34,558 bases of DNA from Fluviicola sp. GTDB taxonomy: Bacteria; Bacteroidota; Bacteroidia; Flavobacteriales_D; Crocinitomicaceae. The translations under genes were made by a program, and so were the position numbers. A model generated the notes under the pieces. That model saw nothing but the letters and a program-made list of their open reading frames with translations, was not told where the DNA came from and searched no databases. The stretch spans positions 1 through 34,558 of the forward strand of contig JADLGD010000016.1 in assembly GCA_020849495.1 (NCBI GenBank), in the 5' to 3' direction. This document shows, in pieces, positions 24,280 to 32,716 of the stretch (positions are counted from its first letter, which is position 1; each line of letters opens with the position of its first letter).

Positions 24280-25370
24280 AGCGTTTACTGATTGTCTTTC
24301 TAGTATTTGTACAAATCGTTGGATGTGATTCGAAGCAGAATCAACACATTCCAGACGAGCAATCATCGGAAATTAAATTTGCAAAGCACTTTAATTTAAT
24401 CAATCGAAAAGATTACAAAGAATTACAAATCATCAGTCCAAAAACAAATCAGATTGAACATCGATATGCTTTGGTTAAAAAAGGGGTGAAATTGAATTTG
24501 CCAGAGACTACCGAACAAATAGAAATTCCTGTAAAAAACATGGCCGCTTTATCAACTACTTTCATTGGTATGTTGAATGAATTGAAAGCCTTGGATGTTG
24601 TCAAAATAACGACAGATGTTCAATATGTTTGGAATAAAACGATTCAAAAAAGAGTGAAAAACGGAACGGTTCATTCTGCTGGATTTGAATCTTCACTCAG
24701 TCCTGAAACAATTTTGAATAAAAAAGTATCGCTTATAGTTTATAGCGGTTTTGGTGAAGCGTTTCCCAATGCAGATAAATTGAAACAGCTTTCAGTGGTT
24801 TGTATGCCGAATTACGATTGGGAAGAAAAACATGCGTTGGGCAAAGCAGAGTGGATCAAAGTGTTTGGAGCCTTACTGGATAAAGACGAAGAAGCAAATG
24901 CCTACTTTGAAACTTTGTGTAAGTCTTATGATCAATTAAAGTCAAGCATTCAAACAAAGACCAAAAAGCCAAAAGCAATTGTTGGTGGCTTGAACGGTGA
25001 TGTTTGGTTTGCGCCTTCTGGAAATAGTTATGTAGCGAATATTCTCAAAGATGCAGGAATTGATTACATCTATGCAAAGGAAAAGGGGCCTGCTAGTTTG
25101 TCATTGACTTTGGAACAAATTAGTAAAGACGAACAGCAATGTGACGTATGGATCAATGCAGAAGCTACTTCATTAAAAAGTCTGATTCAGCTGAATGATA
25201 AATACACCTATTTCCAAACTGTAAAAGCGAAAGCAGTTTATGGTTACCTACATGATAGTAATTACTTTTGGGAAATGAATGCGATTCATCCTGAATGGTT
25301 GTTAAGCGATTTTGCTATCATTGCTGGACACAAAAAAGGGAAATTGCATTTTTACAAGCAATTGAAATAA
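24276..25370 (+). CDS. ABC transporter substrate-binding lipoprotein (BtuF/FecB-type)
   Basis: Binds a chelated-metal ligand (siderophore, haem or corrinoid) in the periplasm. The start at 24276, within ATGA of the previous gene, opens MKRLLIVFLVFVQIVGC with lipidated C17; a second ATG 9 bases upstream is possible. The class III binding-protein fold can be followed: a first domain with MAALSTTFIGMLNELKALDVV, a second with GGLNGDVWFAPSGNSYVANI (LKDAGIDY after it), and the HPEWLLSDFAII C-terminal segment. Length 364. It is immediately followed by its permease (TAAATG). The ligand cannot be read from sequence; Bacteroidota proteins of this kind are often annotated as B12 or iron transporters. 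Confidence 0.88.
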   Translation: MKRLLIVFLVFVQIVGCDSKQNQHIPDEQSSEIKFAKHFNLINRKDYKELQIISPKTNQIEHRYALVKKGVKLNLPETTEQIEIPVKNMAALSTTFIGMLNELKALDVVKITTDVQYVWNKTIQKRVKNGTVHSAGFESSLSPETILNKKVSLIVYSGFGEAFPNADKLKQLSVVCMPNYDWEEKHALGKAEWIKVFGALLDKDEEANAYFETLCKSYDQLKSSIQTKTKKPKAIVGGLNGDVWFAPSGNSYVANILKDAGIDYIYAKEKGPASLSLTLEQISKDEQQCDVWINAEATSLKSLIQLNDKYTYFQTVKAKAVYGYLHDSNYFWEMNAIHPEWLLSDFAIIAGHKKGKLHFYKQLK

Positions 25371-26357
25371 ATGGTAAAGTGGCAACTTTCATTGGGGATT
25401 CTATTACTTGCGTTGGCTGTTCTAGCCATCGGTTTACCGCATGCTAATGGAGCTTGGTTTGCCTTTTGGAATGCGAGTGATGTCCAACAAGCCAATGAAT
25501 GGATTTTACTAACGGTCTATCGAATTCCTGAAGTTTTTATAGCTGTTTTAGCAGGAATGGCCTTGGCTGTAAGTGGATTGTTGTTGCAAACAGTTTTAAA
25601 CAATCCTTTAGCCGGACCTTCAATTTTGGGGTTGACTTCTGGTTCGCATTTATTTGTTGCCTTGGTTTTAATGGGTGGAAGCTTTTCTTCTGATTTGTTT
25701 CAAGATGTAAGTACCACTTTTGCTGCTGCATTTGGTGCCTTTGTTTTTGGAATGCTCATATTACTCATTGCTACCAAAATGCGATCAGCCGTTTCTTTGT
25801 TGTTAGTGGGGATGATGTTGGGAACGTTTGTTTCTGCTTTCACCGGTTTGTTGATGTCGCATGCTGACTCCATGAGCCTAAAATCCTTTACCATGTGGAG
25901 TTTTGGTTCATTGCGACAAGTGGCTTTGGATCAAATCCCTTTGATTGCAAGTGTGTTTATGGTCGTTTTCATTGCTGCTTTCTTTTTGGTAAAACCGCTG
26001 AATGCGATGGTATTGGGTGAACATCAAGCTGCTTTTTTAGGTGTAAACATTGTTCGGAATCGTTGGATAGTGATATTGATCGTTTCGCTTTTGACAGGAT
26101 TGGTAACCGCTTTTTGTGGCCCCATTGCTTTTATTGGGTTAATAGTTCCTAACATTGTGAAAATGACCTTGAAAACGGCGAATCATTTGCATTTGATGAT
26201 AGCTTCAGCGTTGATAGGAGGAATCGTTTTGCTGATTTGCTCAATGCTTATTCGATTGTTAGAACCGCTGATTGTTTTGCCAATCAACACCTTAACATCA
26301 TTGATTGGAGCACCGGTTGTTTTATTGTTGTTACTAAAGAAAATTCGAAATGCTTAA
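25371..26357 (+). CDS. FecCD/BtuC-type ABC transporter permease
   Basis: An inner-membrane permease of 328 residues with about ten hydrophobic helices. Family motifs: RIPEVFIAVLAGMALAVSG near 46-64, QTVLNNPLAGPSILGLTSG near 67-86, and the C-terminal GPIAFIGLIVPNIVK near 246-260, which is the coupling region. It starts one base after the binding-protein stop and overlaps the ATPase gene by 8 bases. As the only permease gene, it is probably a homodimer as in BtuCD. Confidence 0.93.
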   Translation: MVKWQLSLGILLLALAVLAIGLPHANGAWFAFWNASDVQQANEWILLTVYRIPEVFIAVLAGMALAVSGLLLQTVLNNPLAGPSILGLTSGSHLFVALVLMGGSFSSDLFQDVSTTFAAAFGAFVFGMLILLIATKMRSAVSLLLVGMMLGTFVSAFTGLLMSHADSMSLKSFTMWSFGSLRQVALDQIPLIASVFMVVFIAAFFLVKPLNAMVLGEHQAAFLGVNIVRNRWIVILIVSLLTGLVTAFCGPIAFIGLIVPNIVKMTLKTANHLHLMIASALIGGIVLLICSMLIRLLEPLIVLPINTLTSLIGAPVVLLLLLKKIRNA

Positions 26358-27063
26358 GTTTCAACAATGCACGGTCCTACAAAAGAGAACACTGTTTTCT
26401 ATTCCAGAATTAATTTTGGACAGGGGACAGTTCGTAGCTTTAATTGGAGCAAATGGAACAGGTAAATCAACTTTCTTGTCTTCGTTTTCTGGAGGTAAAT
26501 CCATTCAAGGGGACCTGACTTTTGACGAGCATGATTGGTGGAAGATTCAACCAAAAGAACGAGCAAAAATGGTTGCTTTAGTGGATAATCGCTTTCAAGG
26601 TTTGGAACATTTATCAACCCAAGAGTATTTGGAATTGGGGCGCTTTCCATATACCAATTTAATCGGACGGTTGACTGAAAAGGATAAATCGTTGATAGCA
26701 GAGATTGCCGAGGAAATGCAATTAAAAACATTGTTAAATCAAGCTACAAGTACCCTTTCAGATGGTGAACGTCAACGTGCAAGTATTGCACGTGCATTGA
26801 TCCAAGAGACGCCGATTATTTTACTCGATGAACCGACGTCTTTTCTGGATTATCCAACTAAACGCTCCATCATGAACTTGGTAAAAAAAATTGTTGAAGA
26901 ACATGGTAAATTGGTCATCATGGCTACACATGATTTGGAGTTGAGTGTTCAGTTTTGCTCTCATTGGATGGTCATTCAACCAGATATTAAACAATTGGAA
27001 ATGATTGAAGGAAATGTAACTGTGGAACAACTGATTTTGAAAGCTTTCCCAGGTGTTTCGTAA
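26350..27063 (+). CDS. ABC transporter ATP-binding protein (FecE/BtuD-type)
   Basis: The ATPase of the importer, 237 residues. Walker A is GANGTGKST (33-41), the signature is LSDGERQR (136-143, with Asp in place of the second Gly), Walker B is IILLDEP (156-162), and the switch is H194 (ATHD). The Q-loop, usually Gln, reads LVDNR (77-81), so its Gln is not in the usual place. It is the last gene of the PaiB operon and is convergent with the AAA+ gene, 7 bases away, with only a short hairpin (27064-27078) at the junction. Confidence 0.92.
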   Translation: MLKFQQCTVLQKRTLFSIPELILDRGQFVALIGANGTGKSTFLSSFSGGKSIQGDLTFDEHDWWKIQPKERAKMVALVDNRFQGLEHLSTQEYLELGRFPYTNLIGRLTEKDKSLIAEIAEEMQLKTLLNQATSTLSDGERQRASIARALIQETPIILLDEPTSFLDYPTKRSIMNLVKKIVEEHGKLVIMATHDLELSVQFCSHWMVIQPDIKQLEMIEGNVTVEQLILKAFPGVS

Positions 27064-27078
27064 CAGGTTATCAACCTG
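27064..27078. other. Short inverted repeat at a convergent gene junction
   Basis: CAGGTT (27064-27069) and AACCTG (27073-27078) with a three-base loop. It lies between the ATPase stop (27063) and the opposite-strand stop (27071-27073) and has no T run, so it is at best a weak terminator. Confidence 0.4.
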
Positions 27079-28600
27079 CCCAAGTTTCTCGATCCAAACT
27101 TCTCAGTTGTATGGCTTCTGATAAATGAGGCAATCCTATTTTTTCTGATCCTTCCAAATCGGCTATTGTTCGCGCTACTTTTAAAATCCGATCATAAGCT
27201 CTAGCAGAAAGACCCAAACGATCCATGGCATTTTTCAATAAGGTTTTGCCTTCTTCACTTATAGCACAATAGGACAATTGTTCCCTGCGTTGCATTTGTG
27301 CATTGCAATGTGTTTTGGAGTTTTGATAGCGTAGAATTTGAATTTTTCGAGCTTCAATGACCCGTTCTCGAATGGTTTTACTGCATTCACTTGGAACTTC
27401 ATAGGTCAATTCATCAAAGGAAACAGGTGTTACTTCAACATGTAAATCTATGCGGTCGAGTAGTGGACCTGAGATTTTGTTCAGATAACGTTGAACGGTT
27501 CCTGGCGGGCAAACACATTCTTTTTCAGGATGATTGAAATAGCCACACGGACAAGGGTTCATCGCTGCAATCAACATGAAACCCGCAGGGTAATCGATGG
27601 AGAATTTTGCTCTGGAAACAGTGACCGTTCGGTCTTCAAGCGGTTGTCGCATGACTTCTAAAACTTGCCGTTTGTATTCAGGTAATTCATCTAAAAACAA
27701 AACACCATTGTGAGCTAACGAAATTTCTCCCGGTTGAGGATAAGATCCGCCTCCAACTAGTGCTACATCTGAAATGGTATGATGAGGTTTCCTAAATGGT
27801 CGTTGAACAATCAATCCTTTTGAAGTGATTTTTCCTGCAACGGAATGGATTTTTGTTGTTTCCAATGCTTCCTCTGTACTCATTGGAGGTAGAATGGTGG
27901 AAAGTCGCTTCGCTAACATCGATTTCCCTGCTCCTGGAGGTCCAATCAAGATCACGTTGTGTCCACCGGCTGCTGCAATTTCAAAAGCGCGTTTGATGGC
28001 TGTTTGCCCTTTAACATCTTTAAAGTCCACTTCATCCAAATCGTGCTGTTCAAAAAACGATTCAATATTGATCCGATGAGGTGTAAATACTTTGGTTCCG
28101 TTGATAAATTCAATGACGTCTGAAAGGTTTTCCATACCAAGGATATCAATTCCATCCACGATAGCGGCTTCTGATTCATTGGTTTTTGGTAGAACGATTC
28201 CTTTGTAGCCTTCTTTTTTAGCTTGCATAGCAATTGGTAGAATTCCTTTCAATGGATGAAGTGTTCCATCAAGGGATAATTCTCCTAACAGTAAATAGTC
28301 GCTGAGTTTGTCGCTTTGAATCTGCTCACTTGCGGCCAAAATCCCAATGGCTATAGCTAAATCAAAGGTGGATCCTTCTTTGCGAATATCAGCTGGAGCC
28401 ATATTTACCGTAATCTCTTTTCCTGGATAATTTAGTCCGTTATTTTTTAGTGCAGCTTTGATGCGTTGCTGACTTTCTTGAACAGCTTTGTCGGGCAAAC
28501 CGACCATACAAAAATTCACACCATTTGCAATGTTAACTTCAATGGTAATTGTGGTTGCATCGATACCAAAAACGGCACTTCCATAGGTTCTTACTAACAT
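27071..28600 (-). CDS. YifB/ComM-family Mg chelatase-like AAA+ ATPase
   Basis: Members of this family include ComM, a branch-migration helicase in natural transformation. From the ATG at 28600 ([17 protein letters not shown]) it has 509 residues: a Lon-protease-like N-terminal domain (about 1-165), a AAA+ module with Walker A GPPGAGKS (220-227) and Walker [11 protein letters not shown], a cysteine-rich insert ([20 protein letters not shown], likely metal-binding), and a C-terminal Mg_chelatase_C helix bundle. The longer frame would add 18 residues from AT-rich upstream sequence and is not used. The role in DNA uptake is inferred from the family; no competence genes are nearby. Confidence 0.92.
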   Translation of the reverse strand: MLVRTYGSAVFGIDATTITIEVNIANGVNFCMVGLPDKAVQESQQRIKAALKNNGLNYPGKEITVNMAPADIRKEGSTFDLAIAIGILAASEQIQSDKLSDYLLLGELSLDGTLHPLKGILPIAMQAKKEGYKGIVLPKTNESEAAIVDGIDILGMENLSDVIEFINGTKVFTPHRINIESFFEQHDLDEVDFKDVKGQTAIKRAFEIAAAGGHNVILIGPPGAGKSMLAKRLSTILPPMSTEEALETTKIHSVAGKITSKGLIVQRPFRKPHHTISDVALVGGGSYPQPGEISLAHNGVLFLDELPEYKRQVLEVMRQPLEDRTVTVSRAKFSIDYPAGFMLIAAMNPCPCGYFNHPEKECVCPPGTVQRYLNKISGPLLDRIDLHVEVTPVSFDELTYEVPSECSKTIRERVIEARKIQILRYQNSKTHCNAQMQRREQLSYCAISEEGKTLLKNAMDRLGLSARAYDRILKVARTIADLEGSEKIGLPHLSEAIQLRSLDRETWAG

Positions 28601-28743
28601 AATTGATTCACTTTTCTTATTTAAGTTAATCAAAAAGTTGAGTTTAAAAAACAAAATGATTAAAAAATAATCGCAAAAAGATTAAAATAAAATCAAAAAT
28701 TAGCGTTTAGGTAATTGATTTAGATTTAACTTCGGTTTCAAAC
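28601..28743. other. AT-rich gap with repeated A-tracts upstream of the yifB-like gene
   Basis: Between 28632 and 28699 there are A-tracts centred near 28634, 28648, 28654, 28664, 28677 and 28697, several about 10-12 bases apart, and two GATT..AATC inverted pairs (28658-28672 and 28680-28694). The region may be intrinsically curved. No ORF and no exact -7 element were found. Confidence 0.35.
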
Positions 28744-28775
28744 TAAAAAAGCGCAAAGTTTCCTTCACGCTTTTT
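28744..28775 (-). terminator. Terminator of tpx
   Basis: AAAAAGCG (28746-28753) pairs with CGCTTTTT (28768-28775), with a short inner AAG/CTT stem around TTTC. On the minus strand a run of U follows. It lies about 20 bases behind the tpx stop. Confidence 0.75.
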
Positions 28776-28793
28776 AATTGTTTCAATGTACGA

Positions 28794-29294
28794 TTAACTT
28801 AAAACAGCAATCGCAGCATCATAATTGGGTTCGTTTGCAATTTCTGCAACCAATTCTGTATGTAAAACTTTGTGTGTTTCATCTAAAACCACAATTGCTC
28901 TACTGTGTAGTCCTTTTAATGCACTATCGCTCAATTCTAAACCGTAGTTTTTACCAAAATCTCCAGCATTGAAATCTGAAAGAGTAACAACGTTTTCAAT
29001 ACCCTCAGCTCCACAAAAACGCTTTTGTGCAAAAGGTAAATCACGTGAAATACACAATACTTTAGTATTGGGTAAATTTGCCGCTAAGTTATTGAATTGT
29101 CTAACTGAAGCTGCACATGTACCTGTATCAATACTAGGGAAAATATTTAAAATCAAGCGTGATCCAGAGTAATCAGACAGGTGTACTTCTTTTAAATCAT
29201 TTGCTACTAAATTGAAATCTGCTGCTGCGCTACCAACTTGTGGTAATTCTCCATTTGTGTGAACCGGATTTCCTCCTAATGTTACTGTTGCCAT
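28794..29294 (-). CDS. tpx: Thiol peroxidase (Tpx-type peroxiredoxin)
   Basis: Reduces hydroperoxides with thioredoxin. From the ATG at 29294 ([21 protein letters not shown]) it has 166 residues. The peroxidatic Cys is C60 in [14 protein letters not shown] with T57 in the active site, and the resolving Cys is C94 (KRFCGAEG). The spacing of 34 equals that of E. coli Tpx (C61/C95). The longer frame runs back into the hydrolase gene and is not used. It lies 53 bases after the hydrolase gene. A TACTTTTA element just upstream could give it its own promoter, or it may be read from the mnmD promoter. Confidence 0.95.
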   Translation of the reverse strand: MATVTLGGNPVHTNGELPQVGSAAADFNLVANDLKEVHLSDYSGSRLILNIFPSIDTGTCAASVRQFNNLAANLPNTKVLCISRDLPFAQKRFCGAEGIENVVTLSDFNAGDFGKNYGLELSDSALKGLHSRAIVVLDETHKVLHTELVAEIANEPNYDAAIAVLS

Positions 29295-29347
29295 AAGTGT
29301 TTTGTTTGTGTTTTGAACAACTAAAAGTACACTTTGTTTAGTGAAAA

Positions 29348-30418
29348 TCATTCATTTAATGAGAAAAACTCCCAAATGGGATTCAAATCAACCCCATTTG
29401 TATAACACCTCAAAGAATGACATTTACCTATGTGGTTCATATTGATCAACTGCAATTGAATCCGTGGAGAATATTGACTCAAATCGATAATTAATTTTTT
29501 AGCATCGCGGTTTTTATTGCAACCTAAAGTGGTAACACCATGTTTGTATGCTCCCGGACCAATAAGGCCAATTTTATTGTCTTTCTTCAATAAGGCGAAA
29601 TCTTTTTCATTGTAATAAATCATCCATCGGATATTTCTCTTTAAAGTGTTTTGTTGATATCCTTCAACAATTAAACTTCGAGGAATAGCAGCTGCAATTA
29701 AACCAACGCGTATGTCACTCGAATTGTTAGTGGAGCGGTTCAGAGATTGAACAGCTACTCGAGTACCTAAACTATGAGCAAGAATGTGAATGGATTTTTC
29801 AGGAAACGCATCAATCAATTGAGCAATGGGGTGACTCACCATTTCGGCTTGAGCCATCGCTTTTTCAAACAAGACAAATAAACTGTCGTTTTTTTTGAAA
29901 TCCAAGCCGAAACAACAACCATAGGTTGCGTCCCAATAGATATCGACCATCAAAATGCTTGTATCTCCAAATCGTGCTCGATCCTTGCGCAAAAGTTCAT
30001 ATTCTACTGTTGAAGGAACATCGACACCATTGTTGTGAAAGGACTTTCGGAAACCATGGATATTGAATTGGACTGCAGCATAAGATTTGGCTGCTTGCTG
30101 TAATTCTTGAATCGTGTTTTTGAACAATGAATCATTCAATTGAAAATAAACGGAATCTTTTTTCGCAGATATAAGTTTGTATTGATTCAAATAAACAGCG
30201 CTGAAGCTTGGATAGTTTTTGTAATAGTTCAACAATGCTGCTTCTTGAGCCAATAAAGCCGTGTCAGGGATCAAAGTATCTGGATAAATAAATCCATTTC
30301 GGTCAAAATGCAATGCTTTGTGAGGTGAATTCAATTTCCGTTCTCCATAAACGACCTGTTCCTGGGAAAAGACAGGAAAAACAATCCACAAAAATGCAAG
30401 GCAAATGATTAAACGCAT
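29348..30418 (-). CDS. Exported alpha/beta hydrolase, DUF900-like
   Basis: A 356-residue protein with signal peptide [19 protein letters not shown]. The second half has an alpha/beta-hydrolase core: an oxyanion strand with H121-G122 ([10 protein letters not shown]), nucleophile elbow AHSLGTR with S216, D273 (YNEKDFALL) as the likely acid and H334 or H329 near the C terminus ([11 protein letters not shown]) as the likely base. The pattern resembles DUF900 hydrolases of unknown substrate. The N-terminal 115 residues are unassigned. It overlaps mnmD by 10 bases, so the two are translationally coupled, though no functional link is known. Confidence 0.78.
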   Translation of the reverse strand: MRLIICLAFLWIVFPVFSQEQVVYGERKLNSPHKALHFDRNGFIYPDTLIPDTALLAQEAALLNYYKNYPSFSAVYLNQYKLISAKKDSVYFQLNDSLFKNTIQELQQAAKSYAAVQFNIHGFRKSFHNNGVDVPSTVEYELLRKDRARFGDTSILMVDIYWDATYGCCFGLDFKKNDSLFVLFEKAMAQAEMVSHPIAQLIDAFPEKSIHILAHSLGTRVAVQSLNRSTNNSSDIRVGLIAAAIPRSLIVEGYQQNTLKRNIRWMIYYNEKDFALLKKDNKIGLIGPGAYKHGVTTLGCNKNRDAKKLIIDLSQYSPRIQLQLINMNHIGKCHSLRCYTNGVDLNPIWEFFSLNE

Positions 30419-31086
30419 GTATTGGGTTTTGTTGCTCGAGTCATTTCTCGTTTTCCTGGAGGTCCGGGTAAATTTTCAACTGTAAAACCGGCCGCTTTTA
30501 AATCGCGTTTTACTTGACCTTTAGCACAATATGTTACTAAAATTCCTTCTGGTGCCATCCATGAATATAAAAGGTCGAAGATTTCTTTCGTCCATAATTC
30601 AGGCTGAACACGTGGACCAAATGCGTCGTAGTAAATCAAATCTACAGAATTGGGAGCAACATGAGCATCAACCAATGAACATTGTTTCTTTTCCAAGACA
30701 AACAGTTCATCAATTTCTTGCGCTTTGTTCCAATCACAAGTGTGCATGCGTTCAAATACATGTGGTGCAGCTGGATCGTTTGAAAATTGTGCATAATCCA
30801 TAGCTCGCCATTCTTCCTCTGTTGGAGGAAAAGCTTCTATTCCAATGTAATGCACATATTGTCTGCGTTTTTCAGAGGCAAAATAAGTCAATAAAGCGTT
30901 CAATCCAGTACCAAATCCCATTTCAAGAATGGTGATGTAATCTTCTTTTTGAGTGCTTAAACCGTGTTTGATAAAAACGTGTTGTGCTTCTTGCAAAGCT
31001 CCATGTGAAGAGTGATAATGCTCATCCCATTCTGGAAGATAAATGGTTTTTGAACCGTCACCTGTTGTGATAATTTCGCGTTGCAT
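30409..31086 (-). CDS. mnmD: tRNA (5-methylaminomethyl-2-thiouridine) methyltransferase, MnmD-type
   Basis: Methylates 5-aminomethyl-2-thiouridine at tRNA wobble position 34 using SAM, forming mnm5s2U. It is the stand-alone MnmD form, lacking the oxidoreductase half found in enterobacterial MnmC. The family block YHSSHGALQEAQHVFI (24-39) precedes the SAM site ILEMGFGTGLNALL (53-66). Further motifs are YYDAFGPRVQPELW and the C-terminal LPGPPGKREMTRA. Length 225. A perfect -7 element (31091-31098) ends 4 bases before the ATG. It is divergent from the MFS gene and heads the minus-strand unit mnmD-hydrolase-(tpx). Confidence 0.93.
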   Translation of the reverse strand: MQREIITTGDGSKTIYLPEWDEHYHSSHGALQEAQHVFIKHGLSTQKEDYITILEMGFGTGLNALLTYFASEKRRQYVHYIGIEAFPPTEEEWRAMDYAQFSNDPAAPHVFERMHTCDWNKAQEIDELFVLEKKQCSLVDAHVAPNSVDLIYYDAFGPRVQPELWTKEIFDLLYSWMAPEGILVTYCAKGQVKRDLKAAGFTVENLPGPPGKREMTRATKPNTCV

Positions 31087-31090
31087 GTCA

Positions 31091-31098
31091 CAAAGTTA
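31091..31098 (-). promoter_or_regulatory. -7 promoter element abutting the mnmD start
   Basis: The minus strand reads TAACTTTG, an exact TAnnTTTG, ending 4 bases before the ATG. A very short or absent leader is predicted. Confidence 0.5.
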
Positions 31099-31119
31099 CA
31101 AATTCATAAGGAAGAACAG

Positions 31120-31152
31120 TTGATTAAAAACAAACAGAAATACCTAAGTTTG
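31120..31152 (+). promoter_or_regulatory. Promoter of the MFS gene
   Basis: TTG (31120-31122), 22 bases, then TAAGTTTG (31145-31152), an exact TAnnTTTG, ending 4 bases before the ATG. It faces away from the mnmD promoter, 46 bases apart (-7 to -7). Confidence 0.55.
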
Positions 31153-31156
31153 TTGT

Positions 31157-32410
31157 ATGCAAAGTAATCAGAAAAACGCACTCATTTTTGTGCTCATCAC
31201 AATTTGTATTGATTCAATAGGGTTGGGGATCATCATTCCTTCGTTGCCTTCATTGATTGCCGATGCTTCTCACTTGACCATTCAAGAATCTTCCAAATAT
31301 TCAGGTCCTGTATTGGCAACGTATGCTTTTATGCAATTTCTGTTTTCTCCATTAATCGGAAATTTAAGTGATCGCTATGGAAGAAGACCAATCATTTTGA
31401 TGTCCTTATTAGGCATGGGCTTGGATTATGTGTTCATGTATTTTGCCCCAAGTTTAATGTGGTTGGTAATTGGTAGAGCACTTTCTGGAATGTTTGGTGC
31501 GAGTTTCACCACTGCAGCAGCTTACATTGCTGATATTTCAACGGAAGAAACAAGAGCTCGAAATTTCGGAATGATTGGAGCTGCTTTTGGCGTTGGGTTT
31601 ATTATTGGACCTGCAATTGGTGGATTGGTTTCCGATTTTGGTGTGCGAGTTCCTTTTCTGATTGCTGCATTTTTCTCCTTGGCTAATTTTATTTATGGAT
31701 TCATTTTCTTGAAAGAAAGTTTACCTGCTGATGACCGTCGAAAATTTGAATTGAAACGTGCCAATCCAATTGGTGCAGTGATGCAAGTGGTGCGTTTCCC
31801 AAAATACAGAGGCTTGTTTGTTGTTACTTTCTTAGTCTTATTAGCAAATATGGCTGTTCACTCCGTTTGGAATTATTACACCATGTCGCGTTTCGGTTGG
31901 ACACCAAAAGATGTAGGTGTTTCCTTGGCAATTGTTGGAGTCTGTTTTGGTCTTGTACAAGGCGCGCTTTCGGGTGTGATTGTTAAGAAAATGGGAGAGA
32001 AGAAAGCTGCGACGCTTGGTTTGGCAACAATGGTACTTGTGACTATTGGGATTGGTCTCATTCCTTATGGTTGGATGATGTATGTCATCATTCTTCCTTA
32101 TGCTTTCTCCGGAATTTTCGATCCAAGTATTCGATCGTTGGTTTCTTCTCAAGCTAAAAGCAATGAACAAGGAGAGCTACAAGGAATTTTTACTTCTTTG
32201 ATGAGTTTAGCTGAAATCATTGGACCCATTTTCATGATGTGGATTTTTTATAAAGCAACTCCTTATGCGAAAGGACAACCTGTTTTTTATGGTGCGCCAT
32301 TTTTTGTAGCTGGAGCGATTGCTTTGATTGGTTTTATTGTCATGCGCTGGGTATTTCGAAAAGTATCGATCAATAGCGATGAATTATTAGATGAATCATT
32401 TGAAGAATAA
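31157..32410 (+). CDS. MFS efflux transporter, TetA-like (TCR/Tet family)
   Basis: A 417-residue, 12-helix proton-driven exporter of the drug:H+ antiporter-1 type. Helix 1 reads ICIDSIGLGIIIPSLPSL, the TetA-style DxxGxGxxxPxLP motif. Motif A in the 2-3 loop is GNLSDRYGRRPII (near 68-80), and motif C-like GAAFGVGFIIGPAIGG (near 142-157) lies in helix 5. A central loop and a C-terminal charged tail follow. The substrate is unknown; tetracycline resistance must not be assumed, because many Bacteroidota carry such a housekeeping homologue. The gene is monocistronic, with its own promoter and a 12-pair terminator hairpin. Two regulator genes (AraC-like, MarR) lie downstream. Confidence 0.88.
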   Translation: MQSNQKNALIFVLITICIDSIGLGIIIPSLPSLIADASHLTIQESSKYSGPVLATYAFMQFLFSPLIGNLSDRYGRRPIILMSLLGMGLDYVFMYFAPSLMWLVIGRALSGMFGASFTTAAAYIADISTEETRARNFGMIGAAFGVGFIIGPAIGGLVSDFGVRVPFLIAAFFSLANFIYGFIFLKESLPADDRRKFELKRANPIGAVMQVVRFPKYRGLFVVTFLVLLANMAVHSVWNYYTMSRFGWTPKDVGVSLAIVGVCFGLVQGALSGVIVKKMGEKKAATLGLATMVLVTIGIGLIPYGWMMYVIILPYAFSGIFDPSIRSLVSSQAKSNEQGELQGIFTSLMSLAEIIGPIFMMWIFYKATPYAKGQPVFYGAPFFVAGAIALIGFIVMRWVFRKVSINSDELLDESFEE

Positions 32411-32414
32411 ACAA

Positions 32415-32446
32415 AAATCCCTCCGAGGCTAGATTCGGAGGGATTT
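32415..32446 (+). terminator. Hairpin terminator of the MFS gene
   Basis: AAATCCCTCCGA (32415-32426) pairs perfectly with TCGGAGGGATTT (32435-32446), 12 pairs around an eight-base loop. The following tract is pyrimidine-rich (TTTCTCTC) rather than pure T. Confidence 0.8.
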
Positions 32447-32716
32447 CTCTCTTTAATTTACCATGTTTATTTATTTCACCTAACAATGGATCTATTGATC
32501 CTAAATCAACAATGGCTGTGTACTTATTTTAGCGTACTTGTTACCAGTCAAAATTGCGCTCAATTATTTGTTTTTTGCTTGTCTATTTTTATCACTTGTT
32601 TGAATGGTTTTATATTGCTTATGAATGGCTGTATTAATTGATTAAAACTAAATAATTGATATATCAAATATAGTGATATCATGTATCTTTGTTTTGTAAC
32701 TTTAAATTCTGAAGAG
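32447..32716. other. Intergenic region before the AraC-like gene, with palindromes
   Basis: No gene is seen. It holds GGATC-TATT-GATCC (32488-32501), a perfect palindrome TTGATATATCAA (32656-32667), and a second TGATATCA (32674-32681) whose centre is 16 bases from the first. The exact -7 element TATCTTTG lies at 32684-32691. The two TGATAT..ATCA palindromes flank the expected -33 position and are candidate operators. Confidence 0.5.
32684..32691 (+). promoter_or_regulatory. -7 promoter element for the AraC-like gene
   Basis: TATCTTTG, an exact TAnnTTTG, 25 bases before the ATG at 32717. It lies within the longer possible frame (from 32681), which argues against that earlier start. Confidence 0.5.

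Noticed and set aside
28601..28654. N-terminal extension of the YifB-like protein
   Set aside because: The 18 extra residues come from an AT-rich non-conserved-looking stretch; [12 protein letters not shown] is the usual family start.
31157..32410. Tetracycline-resistance gene
   Set aside because: The protein is TetA-like in family, but there is no linked TetR or mobile element, and housekeeping MFS homologues of this type are common. Only the family call is kept.
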